A stretch of 64,000 nt of DNA from UBA6772 sp965183875 (lineage in GTDB: Bacteria > Bacteroidota > Bacteroidia > Flavobacteriales > UBA7430). Below are positions 24,701-33,390 of this stretch, piece after piece (position 1 is the stretch's first letter; each line of letters begins with the position of its first letter). The DNA is taken from contig CBCYMK010000012.1 of assembly GCA_965183875.1 (NCBI GenBank), positions 1 to 64,000 on the forward strand, given 5' to 3'. The notes beneath the pieces are model-generated. The model searched no databases. It saw only the letters and a program-made list of their open reading frames with translations, and was not told where the DNA came from. A program made the translations under genes and the position numbers.

Positions 24701-25876
24701 CTAAAGCAGGTCTTGTAACTGTTGGATGATTTTTGATTTTGCAAAATTTTCTTTCGCAAATTCCCGAGCATTTTCCCCAATTTCTTTTATCCTTTTTGGA
24801 TTTTTTATGCAATAACGCATCTGCTCAATAAATTCTTGGGCACTATCTGCAATCAGGATGTTTTTTTTGTGGGTACTAGCAATACCGGTGGTGCCTATAC
24901 TAGTGCTGATAATACATTTTCCTAGCGACATACCTTCTACAATTTTTACTCTTATACCTGAGCCAGAGAATAGTGGTACCAACATCACTTTATGGCTGTT
25001 CATGAAACTGACAGCATCCGCAACTTCTTTGTGGTTGTAGAGGTTTGGTAGTTCTATTGCCTCAATATATTTCGGCATTTTTCTACCCGCAATATGTAGT
25101 TCTGCTTTAGCTTGTGTATTTGTAAATAAGGACCATACATTATTTAAAAGCCATGAAACTCCAGATTGGTTTGGCTCCCAGTCCATTGCGCCTATATGGA
25201 AAAAGTCCACTTCGCTGCTGTCTTCTTTTTCATTTAAATAATGGGTATTACAGTATAAGCCTACAGTAGTTACTTTTTTGGAGGTGTATTTTGAAATCAA
25301 TTCGCTATCGCTGGCCGAAATGGATAGAATACTGTCTACCTGATTCCAAAATTCTAGTTCTTCCCTTTTGAGTCTATTTACCTGCCTTTTTAAATAGGCT
25401 CTGTAGAGTTTTTTAGTGTATTCTCTTCGTTGTGTTTCCCAGATTTGATGTTCTATATTGTGTGAGCGATAAACAAGTTTTGCATTTGAATTCGCTTTAA
25501 CTAAATCAATATAAGGACTGGTGAATAGACTTTCGAATACTACAGTCTCGAATTTATTTTCGCATAGTACAGTTAGCAACTCTTCTGCTACTACTTGTTG
25601 TTTAAATCTACTTAAAAAATAGGAGTCTTTTGAGTAGGTGTTTTTTAGCGCAGCTAGGAATTTCAAATCTGTGTTAATGCTCACAGTTTTATATTGTAGT
25701 TTAGCTTGTATTATGTTTTTTTCAGCTGGGTGTTTTTTTGTCTCTAATGCAAAGTAGAAAACATCAAACCCGGCAGCTATAGAAGCTTCAAGTAGCTGTG
25801 CCATGGCTATGCATCCGCCGTCTACTTTTGGGTAGGGTGGTTTATGGGCTAAAATCAGGATTTTTTTACCTTCCAT
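24701..25876 (-). CDS. Glycosyltransferase family protein
   Basis: A 391-residue GT-B enzyme resembling its downstream neighbour: N-terminal ILAHKPPYPKVDGGCIAMAQ, middle VYRSHNIEHQIWE, and the C-terminal donor site VDFFHIGAMDWEPNQSGV and VPLFSGSGIRVKIVEGMSLG. It overlaps the end of the LptF/G-like gene by 22 bases and is followed at once by the second glycosyltransferase, making a three-gene envelope operon. Donor and acceptor are unknown. Confidence 0.85.
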   Translation of the reverse strand: MEGKKILILAHKPPYPKVDGGCIAMAQLLEASIAAGFDVFYFALETKKHPAEKNIIQAKLQYKTVSINTDLKFLAALKNTYSKDSYFLSRFKQQVVAEELLTVLCENKFETVVFESLFTSPYIDLVKANSNAKLVYRSHNIEHQIWETQRREYTKKLYRAYLKRQVNRLKREELEFWNQVDSILSISASDSELISKYTSKKVTTVGLYCNTHYLNEKEDSSEVDFFHIGAMDWEPNQSGVSWLLNNVWSLFTNTQAKAELHIAGRKMPKYIEAIELPNLYNHKEVADAVSFMNSHKVMLVPLFSGSGIRVKIVEGMSLGKCIISTSIGTTGIASTHKKNILIADSAQEFIEQMRYCIKNPKRIKEIGENAREFAKENFAKSKIIQQLQDLL

Positions 25877-27279
25877 AAAGCCTTTATTTTGGTGCGTATT
25901 AATGTGATTTTATTGCTGTTAAGCAAGCTGGAATCGTTTGCTGCTTTATAGCAGAAAAATAAGCCTAAAGGTGCTAGTATAAACGAGGATAACCACATGC
26001 CCTCGTGAATGTTTATTACACCTTGTAAAGCACTTTTCTCTCCTGTAATAGATGAGATATGGTAAACTAAAAAGAAAATAATTGATACCAATACAGGCAT
26101 TCCCATACCCCCTTTTCTAATAATAGCTCCAAGAGGTGCTCCAATTAGGAATAGTACTAAGCAAGCAAAGGCTAGTGTGAATTTACGATGCCATTCGATA
26201 TGCGTTTTTTTAAGCTTTTTGTATTTGTATTTTAATTCCCGTTGTGTGTTGTATACGTATGATTTACTACTCCTAATTAAATTTGCACTTGCTTTAAAGA
26301 GTCTGTTTTTTTTGTGCTCACTATAAGAATTTATTTCAGTGCTAAATACTAAGCTACTGTCTTGTTCTAAACTGTCTAAATTCTTAAAATGATAATAGTC
26401 CAGAAGTTTTTCTTGGTAAGTGTTTAGTCTATTTTGTATACTTATTTCTAGAGAGTCTGAGCTGTGTTGAAGCTGAGATATATTCATGAACTGTGCAGCA
26501 TTAGCATAGCGTTCTTCATCGGATCTTTCTAGTTGAAATGAGGCCATATCGAACCTTATCTTTTGACTGCTAAAGCTAGATCTGGCGAAGGGTAAATTGA
26601 TTCTTTTTTTAGGGTTTTTCACATCTACCTCCTCGTAACTATACCCATCGAAGAGTTCGAGGTATAAGTAGCGCTCATTGTCGGAAGTATACATTTTTCC
26701 GCTTTTGGCTTTTATAACCTTAGTGTTTCCCATCTTCTCACTGTGGTCGTAGATAAGTAAGTCTTCCAGTAAGTTTCCGTCTTCGCTTTTGTGATTTACT
26801 TTAATGCTATAGCCTTCAATATCATTAAAAAACACCCCTTCACGCATGTTTAAGGCTAGTTTCTTATTCATAATATCGTACAGAAGTGTTTTAAACTTCA
26901 TGTTCGAATAGGGTATGACGTGGTTCGAAAAGAAAAATGCAGTAATAGCGATTATACTCACCGTAACAAAAAGGGGTTTCATAATCTTATAAAGCGAAAT
27001 TCCAGAAGACTTTAATGCTGTAAGCTCATAGGTTTCTCCTAGTTTGCCAAAAGTCATTAATGAGGATAGTAGAATTGCCAGGGGTAGTGCTAAGGGTACA
27101 AGGGTAGGTATGCTATAGAAAGCGAGTTCAACAATTACGGTCCATTCTAAGCCTTTCCCTATTAAATCGTCTATGTATTTCCATACACTTTGCATTAATA
27201 AAACAAAGAGCATAGTGAAAAAGGTCCCAAAGAAAGGACCTAAGAATGCTTTTAATACAAGTTTGTGTAGGGTTTTCAA
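25855..27279 (-). CDS. LptF/LptG-family lipopolysaccharide export permease
   Basis: A 474-residue inner-membrane permease of the YjgP/YjgQ family that works with LptB and LptC to extract lipopolysaccharide. Three N-terminal helices (about 10-35, 55-80, 95-120) precede a periplasmic beta-jellyroll of about 240 residues and three C-terminal helices (LAFACLVLFLIGAPLGAIIRKGG and following). The start is a TTG at 27279: no ATG occurs in frame upstream, and MKTLHKLVLKAFLGPF is the expected family N-terminus. Two glycosyltransferases follow in the same operon, fitting an envelope-glycan role. Confidence 0.88.
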   Translation of the reverse strand: MKTLHKLVLKAFLGPFFGTFFTMLFVLLMQSVWKYIDDLIGKGLEWTVIVELAFYSIPTLVPLALPLAILLSSLMTFGKLGETYELTALKSSGISLYKIMKPLFVTVSIIAITAFFFSNHVIPYSNMKFKTLLYDIMNKKLALNMREGVFFNDIEGYSIKVNHKSEDGNLLEDLLIYDHSEKMGNTKVIKAKSGKMYTSDNERYLYLELFDGYSYEEVDVKNPKKRINLPFARSSFSSQKIRFDMASFQLERSDEERYANAAQFMNISQLQHSSDSLEISIQNRLNTYQEKLLDYYHFKNLDSLEQDSSLVFSTEINSYSEHKKNRLFKASANLIRSSKSYVYNTQRELKYKYKKLKKTHIEWHRKFTLAFACLVLFLIGAPLGAIIRKGGMGMPVLVSIIFFLVYHISSITGEKSALQGVINIHEGMWLSSFILAPLGLFFCYKAANDSSLLNSNKITLIRTKIKALWKVKKS

Positions 27280-27320
27280 TCCAAAAGTTTTGCTGTAAGT
27301 AAAGATACAACTATGCCTGT

Positions 27321-27704
27321 TTATGAACCGATACTTTGTCTAAGTTTTTCAATTTGCTTATCCCACAGTAGCTTCGCTTCTTCCTCGTCTTCTTCGTCTT
27401 CAGCAAAATCGGTTACCATCAATGAGATGTCTTGTGTGATATCGTCTACCTCTAGTCTAAGCTCAAAGTAGGTGTCTGAGGGTTCATCTACCCATCTAAA
27501 TTTTACACCTTGGTTATTTTTTTTACTAAGTAATTCTGCTTCTTGCTCGTCCCCATCCCAAAAGAATGTATACATCTTACCTCTTAAATTTACATTGTCT
27601 GCAAACCATTCTGAAAGCCCATCTGGCGAACTTATTTGGTTGTATAAAATTCTTAAAGATGAGCGAATAGGGAATTCTATTTGAAATTTATTCTTCGATG
27701 CCAT
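27321..27704 (-). CDS. START-like (SRPBCC) domain protein
   Basis: A 127-residue cytosolic protein beginning with KNKFQIEFPIRSSLRILYNQ and containing DGLSEWFADNVN, characteristic of the small START-like/AHSA1 proteins of Bacteroidota, which form a helix-grip fold able to bind a hydrophobic ligand. The C-terminal third is very acidic (DFAEDEEDEEEAK). Function is unknown. It lies upstream of the LptF/G-like gene on the same strand with a 41-base gap. Confidence 0.8.
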   Translation of the reverse strand: MASKNKFQIEFPIRSSLRILYNQISSPDGLSEWFADNVNLRGKMYTFFWDGDEQEAELLSKKNNQGVKFRWVDEPSDTYFELRLEVDDITQDISLMVTDFAEDEEDEEEAKLLWDKQIEKLRQSIGS

Positions 27705-27857
27705 AGCTAGTATTTTATGTATTTCCTTTTCTGCAATATAGTTAAAAATTGATTTTTACAAAGGTTCTCAACTTTAATATTACGATTAATTATAGAGGGT
27801 TTTTTAGGGGATTCAAAAAAAACAAAAAAGTACTTGTTTAAAAGAGTTTAAAAACTT

Positions 27858-27865
27858 TATATTTG
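27858..27865 (+). promoter_or_regulatory. Promoter of the first tRNA-Met copy
   Basis: TATATTTG matches the minus-7 consensus TAnnTTTG, 17 bases before the mature tRNA, with CTTGTTT about 20 bases upstream. The second tRNA copy at 34486 lacks this sequence because its upstream flank comes from the element. Confidence 0.7.
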
Positions 27866-27882
27866 CAGCCCTTAATAGGAAT

Positions 27883-27956
27883 GGCGAGGTAGCTCAGTTG
27901 GTTAGAGCGTCGGATTCATAACCCGGAGGCCACGAGTTCAAATCTCGTTCTCGCTA
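27883..27956 (+). tRNA. tRNA-Met (CAT), left copy
   Basis: A 74-base cloverleaf. The acceptor pairs GGCGAGG with TCTCGCT (G-T at both ends), the D arm is GCTCAGTTGGTTAGAGC, the anticodon loop TTCATAA has anticodon CAT, and the T arm is ACGAGTTCAAATCTCGT. CCA is not encoded. Elongator versus modified Ile(CAT) identity cannot be proven by eye, but the D and T arms fit elongator Met. It has its own promoter and terminator. Confidence 0.92.
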
Positions 27957-27963
27957 CTAAATT

Positions 27964-27999
27964 AGACCTAATAACTTAATTGTTGTTAGGTCTTTTTTT
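27964..27999 (+). terminator. tRNA-Met terminator, left copy
   Basis: AGACCTAA pairs with TTAGGTCT around a 12-base AT-rich loop and is followed by seven T. It is duplicated exactly at 34567-34602. Confidence 0.85.
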
Positions 28000-28006
28000 A
28001 TGGCCT

Positions 28007-28420
28007 AGTCTAGCCTTTAGAGTGTTTCAAGTTTAATTAACTGACATTGTTAATTTATTGCAATCTAATCAAACTATGTGAATTTGTTTGAAACTGACAG
28101 TAATTTCATTTAAAACTGTCAGTAAATACTGTCAGTATATTTAATTTTTAAGTGATTTTGTGGAGTGCCAATCTTTAATGTGTTGGTTTAGTCTTTTAAA
28201 CCTATAATTTGGTCTTTGTTATAGGGTGTCCTTGTGTTGTTCAAATTTTCCATATTCTTTTGGGTTTGCTTTACTTATTGAGTGTTTATGCACAATGTGT
28301 GAATAAGCTTTTGGTCTTATTTGGTTTTAATTACTACATAGTCAGTAAATTGTGGTGTGATTTGGTTTTGTGTATACCAAAGGCGTTCAAGTGTATTACT
28401 TAATATTAACACCTATATCG
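28007..28420. other. Left end region of the element, non-coding
   Basis: AT-rich, with the ACTGTCAGT cluster at 28093-28136 and a related ACTGACATT at 28040-28048. The short open frame at 28209-28403 has a hydrophobic, Cys-rich and unnatural composition and is not accepted as a gene. Confidence 0.55.
28093..28136. repeat. ACTG(A/T)CAGT motif cluster, left end
   Basis: ACTGACAGT at 28093-28101, ACTGTCAGT at 28115-28123 and again at 28128-28136. The 9-mer is palindromic apart from its centre. The last two are spaced 13 bases, the same spacing as the pair at the right end. Confidence 0.8.
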
Positions 28421-29863
28421 ATGAGTTCAATAACTGCCATAATAGTGTTACTCCCTTCTAATTTTAATCTAATAGAGATTGAGCATGAAACAAGTGTAAT
28501 TCTCCGGAAAGTAATGAAGGATAAGATTCATGTATTTTTAGATTCCATAACAAAACCTTTGAAGAAAAAGACTTTGTCAATGAATCCTTACACGATATTG
28601 AATGCCCAAACATTAAAAGGGTTATATGGGGATTGTTATAAAGAAATGATAGATTTCTTAATACTTGGTGGTGTTATAGAATGTAATAATAGATATCTCG
28701 TTGGAAAACAATCCAAAGGGTATAGGTTTACTGAAAAATACAGAGATTCTCTTCCTTCTGTACATAAGGTAAGTAACTCTACTTTGGTTAAGAAGTTTAT
28801 TGTCAATACTACTTCAAATCCTGATGTTTATCCTCATTTGAATAGATTTATTGATAGTTTACAAATCGATATTGTTGGTGCTGAGGAGTACTGTTTTTCT
28901 ATCTTTAATTCTAAAATGAAGCAATATATTATAGATGTAGATAATTATTTAGAAATAGCGATAAAATTTTATAATCCAGACATTGAAATTCCAGTAAATC
29001 CCATTTTTTGGCTTTATTCTCAGTTAAGAGTAGTTCATTCAATCCATAATAAGCAGTTTAGGTTTAAAGTTGATGATACTGGGTATAGATTACACACTAA
29101 CTTGACCAATATTAAGAGTGAATTAAGGAATTTTATAACTTTTAATGGAGTTAAACTCGTTTCAGTAGATTACTCTAATTCACAACCTCTACTATCTACT
29201 TTATTTTTAAAGAATAGTTATTGGAGTGCTGTTAAACAAAATAGTAGTGAATTGCATTATACTGATATTAGGTATAAAGATGATGAAGTCAAATTTATTA
29301 ATGATATTATTAGTCTTATTAAGACTTCTACTTATACTATGATTCCAACTTTTAAAAAGAGTTGCGATATAGATACTTACGTTTCATTATGTGAGAATGG
29401 TGAATTATACGAGTTTATACAAGAGAAGTTGAGTTTAAGTGACAATTCTAGGAAGGCTGTTAAAATTGCTGTGTTTCAAATGTTGTTTACTAACAATCGG
29501 TTTATTGGTCAAGCGAAGGCTGAGCCTAAGAGGGCATTTAAGAGGCTGTTTCCATGTGTTTATGATGTACTATCACTTATTAAAAAAGGTGATTCTCGGC
29601 TTCTACCAATACTATTACAAAGAATTGAAAGCGAAATTATATTAAATAGAGTTGCTAAGCGTATTGAAATTGAGCGTCCTTACCTACCACTATTTACTAT
29701 ACACGATTCTGTTGTAAGCACTCTTGGAAATGAGTTATATATACAATGTGTTATGAAGGAAGAAATGGAGAAAGCTATTGGTTTAAGTCCACATATGAAA
29801 ATTGAATATTGGAATCCAAATAACATCAAACTAGATAATCCGTCTAATAATATTGTTGCTTAG
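28421..29863 (+). CDS. Polymerase-like protein of the integrated element
   Basis: A 480-residue protein from the ATG at 28421 (the frame opens earlier with GTG at 28370, but those codons add an unnatural hydrophobic tail). Residues of about 75-115 look like a winged helix (YKEMIDFLILGGVIE then a YLVGKQSKGYRFT wing). The C-terminal half has, in order, LVSVDYSNSQPLLSTLFL with D250, RKAVKIAVFQMLF with R344, and LFTIHDSVVST with H428-D429. A D / RKxxK / HD order is that of motifs A, B and C in family A DNA polymerases and T7-like single-subunit RNA polymerases. It might replicate the element, but this reading is by eye only and other functions are possible. Confidence 0.6.
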   Translation: MSSITAIIVLLPSNFNLIEIEHETSVILRKVMKDKIHVFLDSITKPLKKKTLSMNPYTILNAQTLKGLYGDCYKEMIDFLILGGVIECNNRYLVGKQSKGYRFTEKYRDSLPSVHKVSNSTLVKKFIVNTTSNPDVYPHLNRFIDSLQIDIVGAEEYCFSIFNSKMKQYIIDVDNYLEIAIKFYNPDIEIPVNPIFWLYSQLRVVHSIHNKQFRFKVDDTGYRLHTNLTNIKSELRNFITFNGVKLVSVDYSNSQPLLSTLFLKNSYWSAVKQNSSELHYTDIRYKDDEVKFINDIISLIKTSTYTMIPTFKKSCDIDTYVSLCENGELYEFIQEKLSLSDNSRKAVKIAVFQMLFTNNRFIGQAKAEPKRAFKRLFPCVYDVLSLIKKGDSRLLPILLQRIESEIILNRVAKRIEIERPYLPLFTIHDSVVSTLGNELYIQCVMKEEMEKAIGLSPHMKIEYWNPNNIKLDNPSNNIVA

Positions 29864-29973
29864 TGAGTTGGGGGTGCTTCAATCACGACAGATAAAACAC
29901 GGAGAACCATCGCCCCCCTTTCTGTACACTCTGTCAAAAGTGAGCGGGTAAATGGGGTTCTCCTTCTAACTCA
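29864..29973 (+). other. Nested complementary segments, possible structured RNA or replication site
   Basis: Directly after the polymerase-like gene, several segments pair: TGAGTT (29864-29869) with AACTCA (29968-29973), GGGGGTG (29870-29876) with CGCCCCC (29911-29917), GACAGA (29887-29892) with TCTGTC (29930-29935), and GGAGAACC (29901-29908) with GGTTCTCC (29956-29963). Some pairings cross, implying a pseudoknot or alternative folds. This GC-richer island stands out from the AT-rich element. It could be a terminator complex, an RNA or an origin; nothing decides between them. Confidence 0.5.
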
Positions 29974-30116
29974 TTCAATTAAAATTGTTGTAAATTAATG
30001 TTTTTGAAAATAATTAAAAAATAATTGATTTTTGTGTTACCCTTTTGCGTCTTGCGTACATTAAGTAGTAGATGGTTACTAGACATATTCAAAAAACCTA
30101 TATAAAAACACAAGAA

Positions 30117-30464
30117 ATGAAGAAGCTATTACTCTCAATTTTTCTTATCCCAATAGTTGGGGTTTCTCAAACACTCAATGGTATTTCTATCGAAAATTTA
30201 GATGCGAAATATATTGAAATAGTTGGGTCAGTAAAAATTTTAAAACCTTTGCAAGTTACTGTTACAGTTAACTATGGGCAAATAGCAAAATTTAAAGATT
30301 GGAAGAAATTACAAGTATTAGACGAAAATGATAAACCTTATCCTTTCAACGGTATGATGGGGGTTGTTAACTTCTTTGCAGATAAAGGCTATAAACTAGA
30401 CATGGCATACCCAGTATCTTTAGGTAACACACTAGTGTACCATTATATTATGATTAAAGAATAA
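30117..30464 (+). CDS. Small exported hypothetical protein
   Basis: The ATG at 30117 gives a 115-residue product with a signal peptide (MKKLLLSIFLIPIVGVSQ). The remainder is predicted beta-rich (VGSVKILKPLQVTVTVNYGQ) and has no Cys. The longer frame from 30072 would bury the signal peptide and is rejected. It is a cargo gene of the integrated element; I do not recognise the family. Confidence 0.65.
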   Translation: MKKLLLSIFLIPIVGVSQTLNGISIENLDAKYIEIVGSVKILKPLQVTVTVNYGQIAKFKDWKKLQVLDENDKPYPFNGMMGVVNFFADKGYKLDMAYPVSLGNTLVYHYIMIKE

Positions 30465-30542
30465 ACATCAAAATGAGCTTGAGCTTTGGTCACTATTTAT
30501 TCTCATTTTATAATTTCTAACGTTTGATTTAAACAATATCCT

Positions 30543-30860
30543 ATGAAAATTAAATTAATAACCACAATCGTTATTAGTCTGTTTCTGAATGTATTTGGTT
30601 CAAAAGCACAATGTGTCACGAAAGACGTCAATATGTTATTTTGTATAAGTGAATCGTATCTTGATAAGTCAATTAGCTACATGATTAATAGTGATTTAGA
30701 TGCAGTTCAATCCCTGATAGATGTAGGTGCTTGCTCATTTATAGCTCCATATGTTGCTGTTTATGTAGAGAGTAGTTCATGGACAGGTACAGTTGAAATA
30801 AGACCTAAGGGAGCGATTTCTACAGTCTGGACTGTAAGAGAGGCTATTGATTGTAAGTAA
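30543..30860 (+). CDS. Small exported hypothetical protein, Cys-containing
   Basis: A 105-residue protein with a signal peptide (cleavage probably after GSKAQ) and four Cys residues in the mature part that could form two disulphides. No family recognised. It lies in the cargo run of the element, 79 bases after the preceding gene on the same strand. Confidence 0.6.
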   Translation: MKIKLITTIVISLFLNVFGSKAQCVTKDVNMLFCISESYLDKSISYMINSDLDAVQSLIDVGACSFIAPYVAVYVESSSWTGTVEIRPKGAISTVWTVREAIDCK

Positions 30861-30918
30861 TTTTAATTGTTGTATATATATGAATGTCTTTATTGCTAAA
30901 TTCTCTAAAATAATTGTC

Positions 30919-31674
30919 ATGAAAAAATTAATTATAGGAATATTATTGAGTTTGTGGGCTTTTCAACAAGCTTCAGCTCAAAACATACAAGTTGGTGTAG
31001 GTATAGGGTATGACATGAGTATTAATTTTGATGATAACCAAGATTATGAAGTTAATCCTTTAGGTTCATCAGAAACGACAAGTCTTGCAAGTATGGATGT
31101 ATTTACTAAGATTCCGTTAACGAGTGAATTTAATCTTTATCCTTCAGTTATGTTTACGATTTCTAAAGGGCATTTATTTCTTGAAAATTTGAATGCGGAG
31201 GATATGCCACTTACAGTTTCGGTGCCATATTCAACTGTAGGTAATGGTTGGTCTGTTTATCATTATAGTAATGATTATGTATACTCTTCATCAGATTGCT
31301 ATGTCTCACAGACAAATGTAGGAGGGTTTATTACAAAAAATATTACTGAAAATATTGAGGTTGGAGCTGGAGTGTTTATTAAAACAAAAAAATATGAAAT
31401 TGAGAATTATAAAGCTCGAATTCAGTATATATGGGAAAGTTCGACAGGAGTACAATACGATAATTATGGATTTATTGATAATACCGTTTTTTCAACTCCT
31501 TTTGAAACAAAAGTTATTAAGACGTCACAAATATCTGTCCCACTAATATTTCAATTTAATGGACTAGATAAGTCTCGCGTTAGTTATTCATTTATAACGC
31601 ACATTAGTGAAGATTCCTATATTCAGTTGCGCTTGAGCTATACTATAAATGTGAATAGAAATACGCAACCATAA
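30919..31674 (+). CDS. Putative outer-membrane beta-barrel protein
   Basis: From the ATG at 30919, a 251-residue protein with a signal peptide (MKKLIIGILLSLWAFQQASAQ) followed by alternating hydrophobic/polar strands (VGVGIGYDMSI, EFNLYPSVMFTISKG, NIEVGAGVFIKTKKYE, and the closing SYIQLRLSYTINV). The pattern and the final aromatic-containing strand fit small porin-like barrels of Bacteroidota. The upstream in-frame codons back to 30847 overlap the preceding gene and are not used. Ligand unknown. Confidence 0.65.
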   Translation: MKKLIIGILLSLWAFQQASAQNIQVGVGIGYDMSINFDDNQDYEVNPLGSSETTSLASMDVFTKIPLTSEFNLYPSVMFTISKGHLFLENLNAEDMPLTVSVPYSTVGNGWSVYHYSNDYVYSSSDCYVSQTNVGGFITKNITENIEVGAGVFIKTKKYEIENYKARIQYIWESSTGVQYDNYGFIDNTVFSTPFETKVIKTSQISVPLIFQFNGLDKSRVSYSFITHISEDSYIQLRLSYTINVNRNTQP

Positions 31675-31745
31675 TTGTAACTAAAACGAAGTGAGAGTTT
31701 GATAAGTGTTCAATATTTTCCTTCTAAAACTATAACATATTAATT

Positions 31746-32597
31746 ATGAGAAAGATACTTCACTTACTACTATTTGTTCCACTATTTTTTATTTCCTCTT
31801 GTAAGGAGGAGAGCAATGATGTAGAGCCACTTTATGAAGTTGGTGATTTTGCAGAAGGTGGAATAGTTTTTTATTAAGACCATCTTAATCAGCGTGGTTT
31901 AGTTGTAGCAGATGAGGATATTGGAAGTTATCAATGGGGGTGTTTTGTAAATTTAAGTTTCCTTACCATACAAGGCGCTAATTTACATTCAATTGGTAGT
32001 GGACTTCAAAATACTATTGATATTATTGAGCAGTGTAACCAGGAAGATATAGCGGCACAGATGTGTTATAATTATGTTTCAGATAATCTGACTGGGTATG
32101 ATGACTGGTTTTTACCTTCAATTAATGAATTAGAAGAAATTTATAAAGTATTTGAACCTAATCCATCAAGTGGCCCTCTTATGTATTGGTCATCGACTAT
32201 CTCTTCCTCTTCTTATGACTCTTCTTCAAGTGTTTGGATTATTGATATGTCTTTAGGTAGTTTTCCATTCCAATTAAATGGAATATTTGAAGGTCTAGTC
32301 AGACCAATTAGAGCATTTGGTGATTGGAGTAGTTATCAAGCACCAGGCTGCACTGATGAAAATGCTTCAAATTTTCAATTAAATGCAGATATTGATGATA
32401 ACACGTGTTGTTATAATTGTTATTTTACCAATACTTCAGAGTTTTATGGTAATTTTTGTGGTGATAATGTAAGTGATGTTCATAATTCATTTCAAGAAGG
32501 CTCATTTCAACAATTTATTAATGGAGTTCCTCAATTTAGTGAAACAGGTCAACCCATAATGCTAGATTTATCCGGAATTATTTCTTGTGACCAATAA
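31746..32597 (+). pseudogene. DUF1566-like lipoprotein with an in-frame stop
   Basis: Begins MRKILHLLLFVPLFFISSC, a lipoprotein signal peptide with lipobox ISSC. After GGIVFY an in-frame TAA occurs where the intact paralogue downstream has FYIDE; the frame then continues without interruption to 32597. The later part contains the DUF1566/Lcl signature (DDWFLPSINELEEIYK and MYWSSTISSSS) and a Cys-rich GCTDENASNFQLNADIDDN module. Restoring one sense codon would give a protein of about 283 residues. It may be a true nonsense mutation; restart at an internal Met is unlikely to give an exported product. Confidence 0.75.
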
Positions 32598-32598
32598 T

Positions 32599-33267
32599 AT
32601 GAGAAAAATACTATACATAATTCTATTTGTTCCTTTGTTGTTTATTTCTTCTTGTGAGGAGGGAATTCCTGAGATACATGGCTGTTTAGATTTTGAGTCT
32701 TGTAATTATAATTCTGAAGCCACTATTGATAATAACTCTTGTGAATACCTACAAGAAGGTTATGACTGTGAAGGAAATATTACAGAGTATATTGTTGGAA
32801 TGGAAGCTGAAGGTGGTATAGTGTTCTACATAGACGAATCAGGTGAGCACGGATTGGTTGCTGCGATGGAAGATTTAGGTCAATTTGAGTGGGGTTGTGA
32901 CGCGCAATATGTAAGCGGAGCAGACGGTACAGGCATAGGCACAGGTTTTCAAAACAGCTTAGATATAGTAGCTGAAAATTGTCAAACAGAAAATGGAGGT
33001 GTTTCTGCAGCACAAGCAGCACTATCTATCGAAGTAGGAGGTTATGAAGGTTGGTATCTGCCCTCCAAAGATGAATTGGTAGAACTGTACATCACCATCG
33101 GAAACGGTGGCTCTGATGGTGGTATAGGAGGTTTCAGTAGTAATGGCTATTGGTCTTCCTCGGAGTACAGTAATAACCACGCGTGGAGCGTCATTTTCAG
33201 TAATGGTGACATAGCTAACGGTAGTAAGGACTATGCAGGGTTTGTTCGTGTTATTCGCGCTTTTTAG
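32599..33267 (+). CDS. DUF1566-like lipoprotein
   Basis: From the ATG at 32599, a 222-residue lipoprotein (lipobox FISSC near residue 18). It carries a Cys module GCLDFESCNYNSEATIDNNS, then a DUF1566-type domain with GGIVFYIDESGEHGLVAA, YEGWYLPSKDELVELY, GYWSSSEYSNNHAW and the terminal FVRVIRAF. This fold family resembles C-type-lectin-like or FGE-like domains in exported proteins. It is an intact paralogue of the preceding pseudogene, sharing the start of the signal peptide almost base for base. Function within the element is unknown. Confidence 0.8.
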   Translation: MRKILYIILFVPLLFISSCEEGIPEIHGCLDFESCNYNSEATIDNNSCEYLQEGYDCEGNITEYIVGMEAEGGIVFYIDESGEHGLVAAMEDLGQFEWGCDAQYVSGADGTGIGTGFQNSLDIVAENCQTENGGVSAAQAALSIEVGGYEGWYLPSKDELVELYITIGNGGSDGGIGGFSSNGYWSSSEYSNNHAWSVIFSNGDIANGSKDYAGFVRVIRAF

Positions 33268-33390
33268 CTCTTTAACGAATACCCCTAATGAGGCGATTAT
33301 ATAAAAAGAAAGACGACCGTAGTAGCGTGGATTTTTTCTTCGGCTAATTATCAGTGATAATGGTTCCTTCTATTTGTAGTCTAATAACAA

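Larger units (their letters stand above)
27883..28006 (+). repeat. Left 124-bp direct repeat (attachment copy)
   Basis: Identical to 34486-34609 over 124 bases, covering the whole tRNA-Met, the following terminator and TATGGCCT. Flanks diverge immediately on both sides. The pair bounds the integrated element. Confidence 0.95.

Noticed and set aside
28209..28403. Possible 64-residue gene at the left end of the tRNA-Met element
   Set aside because: Composition is hydrophobic and Cys-rich without a credible start context, and it runs into the frame of the polymerase-like gene.
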